DNA of 43,087 bases from JBBDNV01 sp040877415 (GCA_040877415.1 JBBDNV010000011.1:1-43087); one strand, 5' to 3'; positions 16,284-24,637 are shown, counted from the first letter of the stretch. Made by a program: numbers and translations. The notes: generated by a model not told the origin, from the sequence alone.

Positions 16284-16311
16284 TTGACTTACACATGAAA
16301 TCGGGTAACAT
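16284..16311 (+). promoter_or_regulatory. Predicted promoter of the PEP-CTERM/DUF1559/DUF4198 genes
   Basis: TTGACT (16284-16289), a 16-base spacer and TAACAT (16306-16311) lie on the plus strand. The predicted start near 16318 falls at the left edge of box 2. The leader to the first gene would be about 220 bases long. Confidence 0.55.
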
Positions 16312-16319
16312 GGCGCTAA

Positions 16320-16338
16320 ATTGAGACTCGATCTCAAT
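16320..16338. promoter_or_regulatory. Fur-like operator, box 2 (plus-strand genes)
   Basis: ATTGAGACTCGATCTCAAT has perfect 7-bp arms ATTGAGA/TCTCAAT. It covers roughly +2 to +20 of the predicted plus-strand transcript, a classic repressor position. The core TGAGACTCGATCTCA agrees with TGAGAATCATTCTCA at 12 of 15 positions. Confidence 0.6.
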
Positions 16339-16393
16339 TCTTGAGCTAGCCCGCCCCCGGCATTCTGCCGATTCGCCCGCCACGCTCGGCCTT

Positions 16394-16437
16394 GGTTCGC
16401 GTTTTTCGATCGCGAGACTGTCTCGCCCGCGCGAACC
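16394..16437 (+). promoter_or_regulatory. Two-tier hairpin in the operon leader
   Basis: GGTTCGCG (16394-16401) pairs with CGCGAACC (16430-16437). It encloses a perfect GCGAGAC-T-GTCTCGC palindrome (16412-16426). The structure lies about 75-120 bases into the predicted leader. It could be an RNA structure or a further protein-binding site, since GAGAC recurs in boxes 1 and 2. Confidence 0.45.
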
Positions 16438-16536
16438 CTAGTTCACGTTTTAGAGAAAGGAGTAGCTGCTGATTTCGAGCGTGGGTCTGTTGGGATCCGT
16501 TTTCGTTTCGCGTCCACAACCGAGGTTTGAATCGCC

Positions 16537-17244
16537 ATGAAATACCGCATGTTTGTCATCTTGTTCTCGCTTGCCGCCGGGGTCGTTTGGGGCCCGCCCG
16601 CTGATGCCGCTCCGCTTGCGCCCACGGACGACTCGTTTGGCTATCAGTTTTTGTCCGGCATGAACTTGAATTCGCCGCCGTTTGGAAGTTTCCTGCCCAG
16701 CGGCCGCACCACGACGGGCCACGATACGAAGTCGGTGTTGAAGTTCGATCTCTCGTCCGTGACTCTGACGGCCGGTGAGGTCACTTCGGCGACGCTCGAT
16801 TTGTACGTCGTTCCCACCGAAGCCACGGGTTTTGGTGTAAGCCCCAGCCCGACTAGCCCGATTACGGTCAATCTGTTCGCGCTTGCGCCGGGCGCCTGGG
16901 ACGAAGGAACGGTTACCTGGAATTCCATTCCCGCGGCCGCCGGCCAGTTCGACTCGCTTACGATCAGCGGCACGAGCCAGACGGTTTCGTTTGACGTGAC
17001 CACGCTGGTGCAGCAATGGCTTGCCGGCTCGCTGGCCAACGGCGGCCTGTTGCTCGAAGCCGATCAGCCGGTCGGCAGCTCGCCCAACTGGGTGTACGCC
17101 GTGTTTAGCTCCTCCGAGGGGCAGGTTTCGCCGGAATTAAACATCGTTCCCGAGCCCGGGAGCGTGGCGTTGGCGCTCGTGGCGCTGCCGGCCGTGGCCT
17201 GGACATGCGGCCGGCGCGGATGGCGCGGCCGCCGTTTGAAGTAG
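16537..17244 (+). CDS. PEP-CTERM DNRLRE-domain surface protein
   Basis: The 235-residue exported protein has a signal peptide (MKYRMFVILFSLAAGVVWG). Its DNRLRE-type beta domain reads DTKSVLKFDLSSV, ATLDLYVV, APGAWDEGTVTWNSIP and FDVTTLVQQWLAG. The C-terminal sorting signal is VPEPGSVALALVALPAVAW followed by a basic end (RRGWRGRRLK). PEP-CTERM proteins are cleaved and released or anchored by an exosortase. It is the first gene after the promoter with the Fur-like box. The DUF1559 gene follows after 81 bases on the same strand. Confidence 0.88.
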   Translation: MKYRMFVILFSLAAGVVWGPPADAAPLAPTDDSFGYQFLSGMNLNSPPFGSFLPSGRTTTGHDTKSVLKFDLSSVTLTAGEVTSATLDLYVVPTEATGFGVSPSPTSPITVNLFALAPGAWDEGTVTWNSIPAAAGQFDSLTISGTSQTVSFDVTTLVQQWLAGSLANGGLLLEADQPVGSSPNWVYAVFSSSEGQVSPELNIVPEPGSVALALVALPAVAWTCGRRGWRGRRLK

Positions 17245-17325
17245 GTGTCTCCTTACGGACGGCGGGTCGGTGCCGCGCATCGGCCCGGCCCGCCGTTTGA
17301 TTTCTTGCCCGCCGAGGATGGCGCG

Positions 17326-18261
17326 ATGAAGCACGACCCGGCCAAGACCGCGCAAGCGGGCCGACTCGCAAGCGCCGGCTTTTCGCTCGTCGAATTGCTG
17401 GTCGTGATCGCCATCACGAGCGTGCTGTTGGCCATCCTGCTCCCCGCTGTGCAGGCCGCGCGGGAGGCGAGCCGCGGCGCTTCGTGCCGGAACAACCTCA
17501 AGCAGATCGCCACGGCCATGCAACTGTATCACGACGCCTTCCATCGTCTGCCGCCGGCGCGCATCAACGACAACGGATTTAACGGTTCGTTTCTGATTAT
17601 TCTCCCCTTCCTGGAGGAACAATCCGCTTCCGACCTGTTCGACCACAACGTGCACTACGCGGCGGCGGGCAACCGCCAGGTGGCCAACGCCCCGCTGAGC
17701 GTCTACCTCTGCCCGAGCATGGCCTTGCCGCGCGAAGTTCCCGACCCGAGCCCCAACTGCAATGAGGTCGGCGCGCCGGGAAGTTATGCGGTCTCGACGG
17801 GCTCGGAGATTTGTTTCATCTTTGGTTTCATTCCGCCGCACAACGGAGCGATTATTCATCCGAAGTTCGGCGCCACCAGCGTCGCCAAAATTGGCGCGGC
17901 CGACGGAACCTCGACCACTTTCCTGGTCGGCGAGATGAACTACGGGCTGTCGAATTATTTCTGGTCCGGCTGCAAGTCTCCCAACACGCTCAAAGGGGGC
18001 GAAACTCGCTGGGCCGTCGGATACCCCGGAGTCACCTGGGCCTCCGCCGCCGGAGCACTCAACAGCACGGCCCAGGCCACGCTGCGGTACGGATTCTTCT
18101 ACGAGGAGTACGAAGCGTTTCGAAGTGACCACCCCGGCGGCGTCAATTTCGCGTTCGTCGACGGCAGCGTGCGATTCATCGGCGACGACATCCACCCCGC
18201 GGTCTACAAAGCGCTGGCAACCCGTGACGGTGCCGAGACAATTGGTAAACTCGATCCATAA
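17326..18261 (+). CDS. DUF1559 prepilin-like protein
   Basis: The 311-residue protein belongs to a family very abundant in planctomycetes. The N-terminus carries a type IV prepilin/pseudopilin signal (SAGFSLVELLVVIAITSVL) with cleavage expected at G/F. The DUF1559 signature LLPAVQAAREASRGASCRNNL follows. The C-terminal FRSDHPGGVNFAFVDGSVRFI is the 'H-x-G-G-VN-F-DGSV' motif of the family. ATG 17326 is chosen because GAGGA sits 7 bases upstream. An earlier in-frame start at 17245 would put a non-hydrophobic stretch before the prepilin leader. It likely forms part of a pseudopilus-like surface assembly. Confidence 0.92.
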   Translation: MKHDPAKTAQAGRLASAGFSLVELLVVIAITSVLLAILLPAVQAAREASRGASCRNNLKQIATAMQLYHDAFHRLPPARINDNGFNGSFLIILPFLEEQSASDLFDHNVHYAAAGNRQVANAPLSVYLCPSMALPREVPDPSPNCNEVGAPGSYAVSTGSEICFIFGFIPPHNGAIIHPKFGATSVAKIGAADGTSTTFLVGEMNYGLSNYFWSGCKSPNTLKGGETRWAVGYPGVTWASAAGALNSTAQATLRYGFFYEEYEAFRSDHPGGVNFAFVDGSVRFIGDDIHPAVYKALATRDGAETIGKLDP

Positions 18262-18335
18262 GCCGCGGTTGGGTCCTTGCCGGTAACCCATGGGATCTCT
18301 GCCCGGACGCCATTTTTCTAGCAAAGGATAGTCAC

Positions 18336-19694
18336 ATGCTTCGCAAGGCAATTCTGGGGTTTGCACTGGTTTGTCTGGTCGCCTTTGGCGGCACGCGGGC
18401 CGGTGCCCATTTCATCTGGCTCGATCTCCAAGAGGCTTCCGGCGGCCAACCGCAAGTCCGGCTCTACTTTTCCGAAGAGCCCGCTCCGGGAGCCGCTCAC
18501 CTGCTCGGCAAAGTGGCCCATACGAAAGCCTGGCTGCGCGGCGCCGCAGGAGACACAAGCGAACTAAAGCTCGTCGCGGCGCCGGGCGAAGACCTGGCGG
18601 CCCTGGTCGGCCAGTGCCCCCAATCCGGCGCGGCCAGCCTGGAAGCCACCTGCGACTACGGCGTCTACGAGCGGGGCCCGAGGGCCCTATTGCTGCAATA
18701 CTACGCCAAGCGGCTCGCCGGCGACTGGTCAAAACATCCCGAACTGGCGCGGGCCGACCGGCTCAAGCTCGACATCGTGCCCCGAATTTCGGGAAGCAAG
18801 CTGGCCGTCGACGTGCTCTACGAGGGCCAGCCCTCGGCCGATTGCGAAGTGGTGGTCATCGACCCCGCGGGCGAGCACCACGAGTTGAAGACCGACTCCA
18901 AAGGCCGCGCCGAAATCAAGGTCGACACCGGCCGCTGGGCGGTTCGCGCCGGACACATCGAGGCACAAAAGTCCGGCGAGCGCGACGGCAAGCCGTATCA
19001 AGAGACGTGGCATTACTCGACGCTGGTGCTCGACGTTCCCCGGGCGATCGCCCAAGCCACGCCCGACGTTTCGGCCGCCGAAGCTTTGGCGCGTGCCCGC
19101 GACGGCCGCGCGATTTGGGCCGATTTTCCCGGCTTCACGGCCGACGTCACGCTTCGCGCGGGCGGCCGGGAAGCTTTCGGCAGGCTCTCGATCGATGCCG
19201 AGGGCAATGTGTCGCTGGACGTGCCCGGCTCGCCGCTTTGCGCCTGGGCGGAAGAGCAACTCCATTCGCTCGTCCAGCACCGCATGCCCGACGGCGAGAT
19301 CTCGACCGGCGACGTCACGTACGCGGACGACGTCGTCGATCACCCGCTGGGCCGCAAGATCAACCTGGGCGATCCCGATCTCGAAAGCGCCTATCGGCTC
19401 AAAGACGACGTGATTATGGAAGTGAACCGCTCGATGGGAAAAATTCGGTTCACGATCAGCGTGCTGGAAATCGTCAAGAACGCCGAGAACAAGTATCTGC
19501 CGCGGTCGTTCGCGATGAGCTTTTTCGATTCCGCCTCGGGCGAATTGAAGGGCAGCCTGGCGTACCGGAACGACTGGCAGCGCGTGGGCCACTTCGATCT
19601 GCCCAAGAGAATCCTGGAAATCGACGCCCGCAAAGGCGGCTCGACGACAAAGGAAATCACGTTCAGCAATTGCCGGCTGCTGGAAAAGAAATAA
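18336..19694 (+). CDS. Exported DUF4198-DUF3386 fusion protein
   Basis: The 452-residue protein begins with a signal peptide (MLRKAILGFALVCLVAFGG), cut near RAGA/HFIWLDL. The first part (about 24-215) looks like DUF4198, a family linked to periplasmic metal (Ni/Co) handling: it begins at AHFIWL and has the carboxypeptidase-regulatory-like end VVVIDPAGEHHELKTDSKGR. The second part (from about residue 250, IWADFPGFTADVTLRAGG) resembles DUF3386, a domain shared by cyanobacteria and planctomycetes. An AAAGGATAG lies before ATG 18336. It is the third gene after the Fur-like promoter, so a metal- or haem-related surface role is suggested but not shown. Confidence 0.8.
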   Translation: MLRKAILGFALVCLVAFGGTRAGAHFIWLDLQEASGGQPQVRLYFSEEPAPGAAHLLGKVAHTKAWLRGAAGDTSELKLVAAPGEDLAALVGQCPQSGAASLEATCDYGVYERGPRALLLQYYAKRLAGDWSKHPELARADRLKLDIVPRISGSKLAVDVLYEGQPSADCEVVVIDPAGEHHELKTDSKGRAEIKVDTGRWAVRAGHIEAQKSGERDGKPYQETWHYSTLVLDVPRAIAQATPDVSAAEALARARDGRAIWADFPGFTADVTLRAGGREAFGRLSIDAEGNVSLDVPGSPLCAWAEEQLHSLVQHRMPDGEISTGDVTYADDVVDHPLGRKINLGDPDLESAYRLKDDVIMEVNRSMGKIRFTISVLEIVKNAENKYLPRSFAMSFFDSASGELKGSLAYRNDWQRVGHFDLPKRILEIDARKGGSTTKEITFSNCRLLEKK

Positions 19695-19712
19695 CGGCGG
19701 CGCTGGAACGAT

Positions 19713-19731
19713 CCCCCGGCAAAGCCGGGGG
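19713..19731. repeat. Dispersed GC hairpin, copy 3
   Basis: CCCCCGGC-AAA-GCCGGGGG is identical to copy 1. It lies 19 bases after the DUF4198-DUF3386 stop and 3 bases from the stop of the convergent miaE-like gene, where a shared terminator would be expected. A short CTTT follows on the plus strand. Confidence 0.85.
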
Positions 19732-19733
19732 CT

Positions 19734-20312
19734 TTAGCTGTGCATCCGCGGCACCGGATCGCCCTGGGCGATGATCCGCGCTTCGTCGGCGGCCAGTTCC
19801 GCCAGCCGCTCGCGAATCGCTTCCTCGGAGCCAAAGTGCCCCGCCAGCCGCACGTACGTGCTGTGATGCCGCGCTTCGCTCTCGAACAGGCTGCCGTAAA
19901 ACGCGGCCAGCGACCGATCTGCCACGTGATCGCGCAACAGCGAAAATCGCTCGCAACTCCGCGCTTCGATCAGGCTGGCCACCAGCATCCGATCGATCGC
20001 CCGGCGCGGTTCGCCCGCGCGCACCAGCTCGTTCAGCTTGCGGCCGTACGAGCTGGGCTTGAGCGAGCCGAAGCGAACGCCGCGGCGATCGAGCACATCG
20101 AGCACCAGGCGAAAGTGATCGAGCTCCTCGACGACGATCTCCGACAGCTCGCGGCAAATCCCGGGCGCGACGGTCCCATAGGCGAATATCAAGTTCATCG
20201 CCGTGCCCGCGGCCTTCTTCTCGCAATGCGCATGATCGATCAGGATCGCGTCCAGATCGCGATCCACTTGCGCCAGCCAGCGGCTGGGGGTGCTGCCTTT
20301 CAGTCCCAACAT
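19734..20312 (-). CDS. miaE: tRNA-(ms2io6A) hydroxylase, MiaE-like
   Basis: The 192-residue cytosolic di-iron hydroxylase modifies the hypermodified A37 of tRNA. Likely iron ligands are in IDHAHCEKKAAGTAMNLI, EIVVEELDHFRLVLD, ASLIEARSCERFSLL and SLFESEARHHSTYV, which give the four-helix ferritin-like pattern of the family. ATG 20312 (MLGLKGSTPSRWLAQV) is chosen because MiaE-like proteins commonly begin this way. An ATG at 20360 would run into the remnant of an SDR gene. No Shine-Dalgarno is obvious. Its dependence on iron fits loosely with the neighbouring Fur-like locus, which may be coincidence. Confidence 0.88.
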   Translation of the reverse strand: MLGLKGSTPSRWLAQVDRDLDAILIDHAHCEKKAAGTAMNLIFAYGTVAPGICRELSEIVVEELDHFRLVLDVLDRRGVRFGSLKPSSYGRKLNELVRAGEPRRAIDRMLVASLIEARSCERFSLLRDHVADRSLAAFYGSLFESEARHHSTYVRLAGHFGSEEAIRERLAELAADEARIIAQGDPVPRMHS

Positions 20313-20334
20313 CGACGCGTTCTCGTTGTCCGGC

Positions 20335-20418
20335 TCAGCTTTCGCCCAATTCGACCGCAAGGGCCCGGCCCAACCCGCTGGCGGCGCCGGTAATGATGGC
20401 GTATTTGGTGTCGGCCAT
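20335..20418 (-). pseudogene. 5' fragment of a short-chain dehydrogenase gene
   Basis: Read from ATG 20418, the frame gives MADTKYAIITGAASGLGRAL and seven more residues before a TGA at 20335. This is exactly the first strand and glycine-rich TGxxxGxG loop of an SDR, but nothing SDR-like follows in any frame. The miaE-like gene begins 22 bases further on. A deletion that removed the rest of an SDR gene upstream of miaE explains it. Expression as a 27-residue peptide cannot be excluded. Confidence 0.65.
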
Positions 20419-20438
20419 GTCGTTGGGTCGGCGTGGCG

Positions 20439-22076
20439 TTAGCGCGGCTTGATGTCGGCCCGGGCCCAGGCTTTTTTGAACCGCTTGTTCACGTCGTCGG
20501 CCTCGGCAGTTTTATTTTGCGCCCGCAAGCTCTTTTCCAGCCCAAACAGGGCCCAGCCGCTTTCGGGATGGCGCTTCAAATCCTCGCGAAAGACCGCTTC
20601 GGCTTCGGCGGGCCTGCCGGCCTCGACGAGCAGCCGGCCGAGCGCCTCGCGCTCGAAATAATACCAGGGCGGCGGTTCGTCGTAGAGCAGGTTGTCCTCG
20701 AGAATCACGGCCATCCGCAGTTTGGCGATCGCCCCCTCGACGTCTCCGGCGGCGGCGGCCAGCGTGGCCGACAGATCGCCCTCGGCGATCCCCAACAGCC
20801 GAACCGCCGCATGCCGCATCAGCAGCAAATCCTGCGGCGTGGCCGCCAGGGACGTTTCCAAGCCGGCCAGTTCCTTTCTCGCTGCCGGCAAATCGCCTTT
20901 GGCCGCCAGCGCCTTTCCCCGGCCGTAGTGCCACATGCCGCTGGCGTACGTATACTCCGCGGGCGGCTCGTCGATCTTCAGGACGTCGTCCCATTTTTCA
21001 AACCGCACCAGCGCATACCAGGGCACGGGCACGTAGTACTCGACCATCGGCATTTCCTTGGCCATTTCGAGCCGCAGTTTCTCGGCCACCTTCGCAGCGG
21101 CCGCGATCGCCTCGGCGCCGCGGCCCTCCATGGACAACGCGGCCCACAAAAAATGGATGTTGTGCGGGTAGTACATCATCGGATAGATGCCCACGGGCTT
21201 CGATTTCTCGATGTACTTTTCGTCGACCGCCACTGCCTGCCGGTTGGCTTTCACGGCGTCATCGTACATTCCCAGGCGGTAGTAGATGTGCGACGGCATG
21301 TGTACCAGATGTCCGGCGCCGCTCATCAAGCCGCCCAGCCGTCGAGCGCTGGGCAGGGCGTCCTCGGCGTGGTCCGATGCCTCGACGGCGTGAATGTGAT
21401 AGTGGTTGGCGCCCGGGTGGTTCGGATTCTTCGCCAGCACGGCTTCCAGCGTGGCGACGATTTCCTCGGTTCCCGGCAGCGGCGTGCGGCCGTCGGGCGT
21501 CCACAAATCCCAGGGGCGCAATTGCATCATCGCTTCGGCGAAGAACACGGCCGCGTCCAAATCGTCCGGATATTGGGACGCCACGTCGCGCATCGCCTCG
21601 GCAAAATCCCGATCCAGCTTCTTGCGGTCGGCGGTCGGATTTTCCGCGTAGCGTTTCGACAGGGCCGCGATGTACGCCTGCTCTTTCGGCGTGCTGCGGT
21701 TGGCCAGTTTTTGGGCCTTGCGGATCGCCAGATACGCGGCCTCCGACCGCTCGGGGTCGGCCGCCAAGTTGTAGTTGGGCCCTAAGCCCAGCGCGATGCC
21801 CCATTGGGCCATGGCGCAGTTCGGATCGATCGTCTCGGCCGACCGAAACGCCTTGATCGCCTCGTCGTGATTGAAGGCGAACAGCAGCCGGATTCCTTGA
21901 TTGAAGTACTTCTGGGCCAGTGGGTCGTCGGTCGTGATCGGGTGCTCCAGATTGCCAAGGCCCTCCAAAAGCGGCACGACGCCCGACTCTGAGCCGCCCG
22001 GGGCAGGGTGATCGGCCAATGCGGCCGATACGAGCAACAGCGAAACGAGAAGCGGAAGCGAACTTCTGACGTGCAT
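20439..22076 (-). CDS. Exported TPR-repeat protein
   Basis: The 545-residue protein has an N-terminal signal peptide (MHVRSSLPLLVSLLLVSAALA). Several tetratricopeptide-like helix pairs follow (for example YFNQGIRLLFAFNHDEAIKAF, LAAKGDLPAARKELAGLE and ALGRLLVEAGRPAEAEAVFRED). The middle (NHYHIHAVEASDHAEDALPS, LVHMPSHIYYRLGMYDDAV) is rich in His and conserved-looking. TPR arrays usually mediate protein contacts, so the role is probably a periplasmic scaffold. GGAGG sits 5 bases before ATG 22076. It is divergent from the esterase fusion gene and follows no obvious operon. Confidence 0.88.
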   Translation of the reverse strand: MHVRSSLPLLVSLLLVSAALADHPAPGGSESGVVPLLEGLGNLEHPITTDDPLAQKYFNQGIRLLFAFNHDEAIKAFRSAETIDPNCAMAQWGIALGLGPNYNLAADPERSEAAYLAIRKAQKLANRSTPKEQAYIAALSKRYAENPTADRKKLDRDFAEAMRDVASQYPDDLDAAVFFAEAMMQLRPWDLWTPDGRTPLPGTEEIVATLEAVLAKNPNHPGANHYHIHAVEASDHAEDALPSARRLGGLMSGAGHLVHMPSHIYYRLGMYDDAVKANRQAVAVDEKYIEKSKPVGIYPMMYYPHNIHFLWAALSMEGRGAEAIAAAAKVAEKLRLEMAKEMPMVEYYVPVPWYALVRFEKWDDVLKIDEPPAEYTYASGMWHYGRGKALAAKGDLPAARKELAGLETSLAATPQDLLLMRHAAVRLLGIAEGDLSATLAAAAGDVEGAIAKLRMAVILEDNLLYDEPPPWYYFEREALGRLLVEAGRPAEAEAVFREDLKRHPESGWALFGLEKSLRAQNKTAEADDVNKRFKKAWARADIKPR

Positions 22077-22347
22077 AAACACCTCCACGCGGCGCTAGCT
22101 TGATGACCGAACAGCCCTGGATGGGCACTGGGGATGACGGCGTCGCGCAGCTTGCCGGGAAAGACGGCCCTTGTCAACCGGCCGGCGCGAAATTCACTCT
22201 TTCGGGGAGGCTGTAATTCGCGCCCCGAGCGGCTACCTTATACCCAGCAACCGGCGCGCGGCGAATTTGTCGCCAACGCCGCGTTTTGCCGCGCGCCGCA
22301 GCCAGCCTTTTCAAATGCGGCCACGTCGGTTCCCTCCGGGCAGTGTG

Positions 22348-24612
22348 ATGTTACGAGCGATTTCGGCCGTGCTTGCGATTCTCGCCAGTTTGGCGCTCGC
22401 CAGCGCCGCGCGCGCAGCCGACGAAGCCGGTTTTGAACCGATCTTCGACGGCCAGTCGCTCACCGGATGGTCGGGGCAGGACATGAGCTTCTGGAGCGTC
22501 GAGGACGGCGCGATGACCGGCACGATCTCGCCCGACCACGCGCCGGCCATGAACCAGTATCTCGTGTATCAACCGGCGCTGGTCGACGATTTCGAGCTGA
22601 AGCTCGATTTCCGGCTCACCGGTTCCGCGACGCCCAACACCAACGGCGGGTTTCAGTTCCGCAGCCGCCGTCTGCCGGGAGGCGACGTGGCCGGCTACCA
22701 GGTCGACAACAATTTCGGCCAGCCGTGGAAAGTGCGGCTGTACGACGAGTTCGGCCGGCACGACCTGGCGCTCGAAGGCCAGCGGTGCCGGTTCGACGGC
22801 CAGGGCCGCAAGCACGTCGAACCGCTCCCCCTGGAAGCCGGCGCCGCCGATTTCCGCCTCGACGAGTGGCACGAGTACCATTTGATCGCCGACGGGCCGA
22901 ACCTTGCGCTGGCGATCAACGGCCGACTGGTGGCCGCGTGTACCGACGACGATCCCGAACAGTTCGAGCCGGCCGGAGTGCTGGCGATGCAGTTGCACAC
23001 CGGTCCGCCCATGAAGGCCCAGTTCAAAAACGTCCGCTTGAAACGATTGGGCCGCGCGCAATCGCTCTCGCCGCGACAGCAACTGATGGCTGTCGCCGCG
23101 CTCGATTGGCGACTCGGACATCGCGCCGCGTCGCACCAGCCCCCGCTTGCCGTCACCGGGAAAATGGCGCCCGGACTCGCCGCGCAGGGAACGGGCGCTC
23201 GCGGCGACGCCCTGGTCGCTCGTCTCGAAGGGGCTTATTTCGACGGCGGAAAGGATTGGAACGCCAGCGGCAGCGCGCTGACGGTCTTCGTTCGGGCCCG
23301 AGTCGCCGACGGCAATTGGTCGCACGCTTTATTCGCCAAGCGGGGCGGCCGCGATCGGGTCAACTTCAATTTGTTCGGCGTCGACTTGCCGGGCCAGCCG
23401 GGCGCCGATATCGGTTTCGAAATCCGCACCGATCGCGGAACCTTTCAAGCCTCGTTTCCCGTCTCGCGAATGGACGCCCAAGCGTGGCACGACCTGGTGG
23501 GCCGCTACGACGGCGCCGCGATCGAAATCCTCTGCGACGGCAAGGTCATGGACCGCCGCGACGCCGGGGGCGAGCTGGTGAAAAACGACGAGCCGATTCT
23601 CATCGGCGCCCAAACCGACGACGGCCGCGTGGTGCGCCCCTTTACCGGCGAACTCGAGGAAGCCGCGCTGTGGACTCGCGCGCTCTCGGATGACGAGCTG
23701 CAAGTCGTCACGCGGTCCGAGCCCCAACCGCCTCGGGCCGTCCCCGCTCGGCTGGCCGCCGGCGATCATACGCGCACGCTTTCGGTCGACGAACGACAGC
23801 GGTCCTATCTCATCCACGTGCCCCCCGGCTACGCGCCCGAAACGCCGACTCCCGTCGTGCTCGTTTTTCACGGTCTGGGCATGAACGCGCGGCTCATGGC
23901 GGCCTTCTGCGGCATGCACCAGAAGTCCGATGAAGCCGGCTTTATCGCCGTCTATCCCAACGGCACGGGCCCGGCCAATCTGTTGTACCTGACGTTCAAC
24001 GCCGGCGGCGTTTCGGCCGAGCGGGCCAAAACCAGACCCGACGACGTGCGCTTCGTGGCCGAACTGCTCGACGAACTGGCGCGCGAGGTGAACGTCGACG
24101 CGCGGCGGGTCTACGCCACCGGCATCTCCAACGGCGGCATGATGTGTTACCGCCTGGCCGCCGAGCTGTCCGACCGCATCGCGGCCATCGCCCCGGTCGC
24201 CGCCAGCGTGGCAATCGACCAGACCAAGCCGAGCCGGCCGGTTTCGGTGATGCACTTTCACGGCGCGGCCGATCCGATCGTCCCCTTTGGCGGCCCGAGC
24301 CAGGACACGCCGCCGTTCGTGCGATTCAAATCGGTCGAGGAGTCGATCCGTCTGTGGGTCAAGCTCAACCAATGTCCCGAAGAACCGGCCGTGACCGACC
24401 TGCCCGATGCCGAGGACGACGGCACCCGGGTGAAGCGCAAAACTTTCGGCCCCGGGCCCGACGGCGCGGAAGTGGTGCTGTTTGTCATCGAAGGGGGCGG
24501 ACACACCTGGCCCGGCCAAAAGTCGCCCTTGGCGCTTTTGGGAAAAAGCACGCTCGACATCTCGGCCAACGACCTGATCTGGGAATTTTTCAAGAAGCAC
24601 TCGCTCAAGTGA
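22348..24612 (+). CDS. Exported DUF1080-LamG-esterase fusion
   Basis: The 754-residue multidomain secreted protein has a signal peptide (MLRAISAVLAILASLALASA) and then a DUF1080/3-keto-disaccharide hydrolase-type domain (EPIFDGQSLTGWSGQD ... FKNVRLKRL, about 27-235). A concanavalin/LamG-like domain follows (about 240-465; SALTVFVRARV...GELEEAALWTRALSDDEL). A polyhydroxybutyrate depolymerase-like (LpqC) alpha/beta-hydrolase ends the protein (VVLVFHGLGMN, nucleophile GISNGG with Ser594, HFHGAADPIVPFGG, and GGGHTWPG with the catalytic His). It probably deesterifies and binds polysaccharide. ATG 22348 gives a proper signal peptide; longer readings do not. Confidence 0.9.
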   Translation: MLRAISAVLAILASLALASAARAADEAGFEPIFDGQSLTGWSGQDMSFWSVEDGAMTGTISPDHAPAMNQYLVYQPALVDDFELKLDFRLTGSATPNTNGGFQFRSRRLPGGDVAGYQVDNNFGQPWKVRLYDEFGRHDLALEGQRCRFDGQGRKHVEPLPLEAGAADFRLDEWHEYHLIADGPNLALAINGRLVAACTDDDPEQFEPAGVLAMQLHTGPPMKAQFKNVRLKRLGRAQSLSPRQQLMAVAALDWRLGHRAASHQPPLAVTGKMAPGLAAQGTGARGDALVARLEGAYFDGGKDWNASGSALTVFVRARVADGNWSHALFAKRGGRDRVNFNLFGVDLPGQPGADIGFEIRTDRGTFQASFPVSRMDAQAWHDLVGRYDGAAIEILCDGKVMDRRDAGGELVKNDEPILIGAQTDDGRVVRPFTGELEEAALWTRALSDDELQVVTRSEPQPPRAVPARLAAGDHTRTLSVDERQRSYLIHVPPGYAPETPTPVVLVFHGLGMNARLMAAFCGMHQKSDEAGFIAVYPNGTGPANLLYLTFNAGGVSAERAKTRPDDVRFVAELLDELAREVNVDARRVYATGISNGGMMCYRLAAELSDRIAAIAPVAASVAIDQTKPSRPVSVMHFHGAADPIVPFGGPSQDTPPFVRFKSVEESIRLWVKLNQCPEEPAVTDLPDAEDDGTRVKRKTFGPGPDGAEVVLFVIEGGGHTWPGQKSPLALLGKSTLDISANDLIWEFFKKHSLK

Positions 24613-24637
24613 GCGACTGTTCCCGAGGTGATTGCCA

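Noticed and set aside
16412..16426. GCGAGAC-T-GTCTCGC as a third Fur-like box
   Set aside because: It shares only GAGAC with the two 19-bp boxes, lacks their AT-rich ends, and sits inside a larger hairpin, so it is treated as leader structure.
16466..16539. Leader peptide frame overlapping the ATG of the PEP-CTERM gene
   Set aside because: It overlaps as ATGA, but has only CTG or GTG starts with badly spaced ribosome sites, and no composition signal such as a codon run.
22171..22347. Upstream extension of the DUF1080 fusion protein
   Set aside because: The added 59 residues precede the signal peptide and are Arg/Pro-rich; ATG 22348 gives a normal secretion signal.
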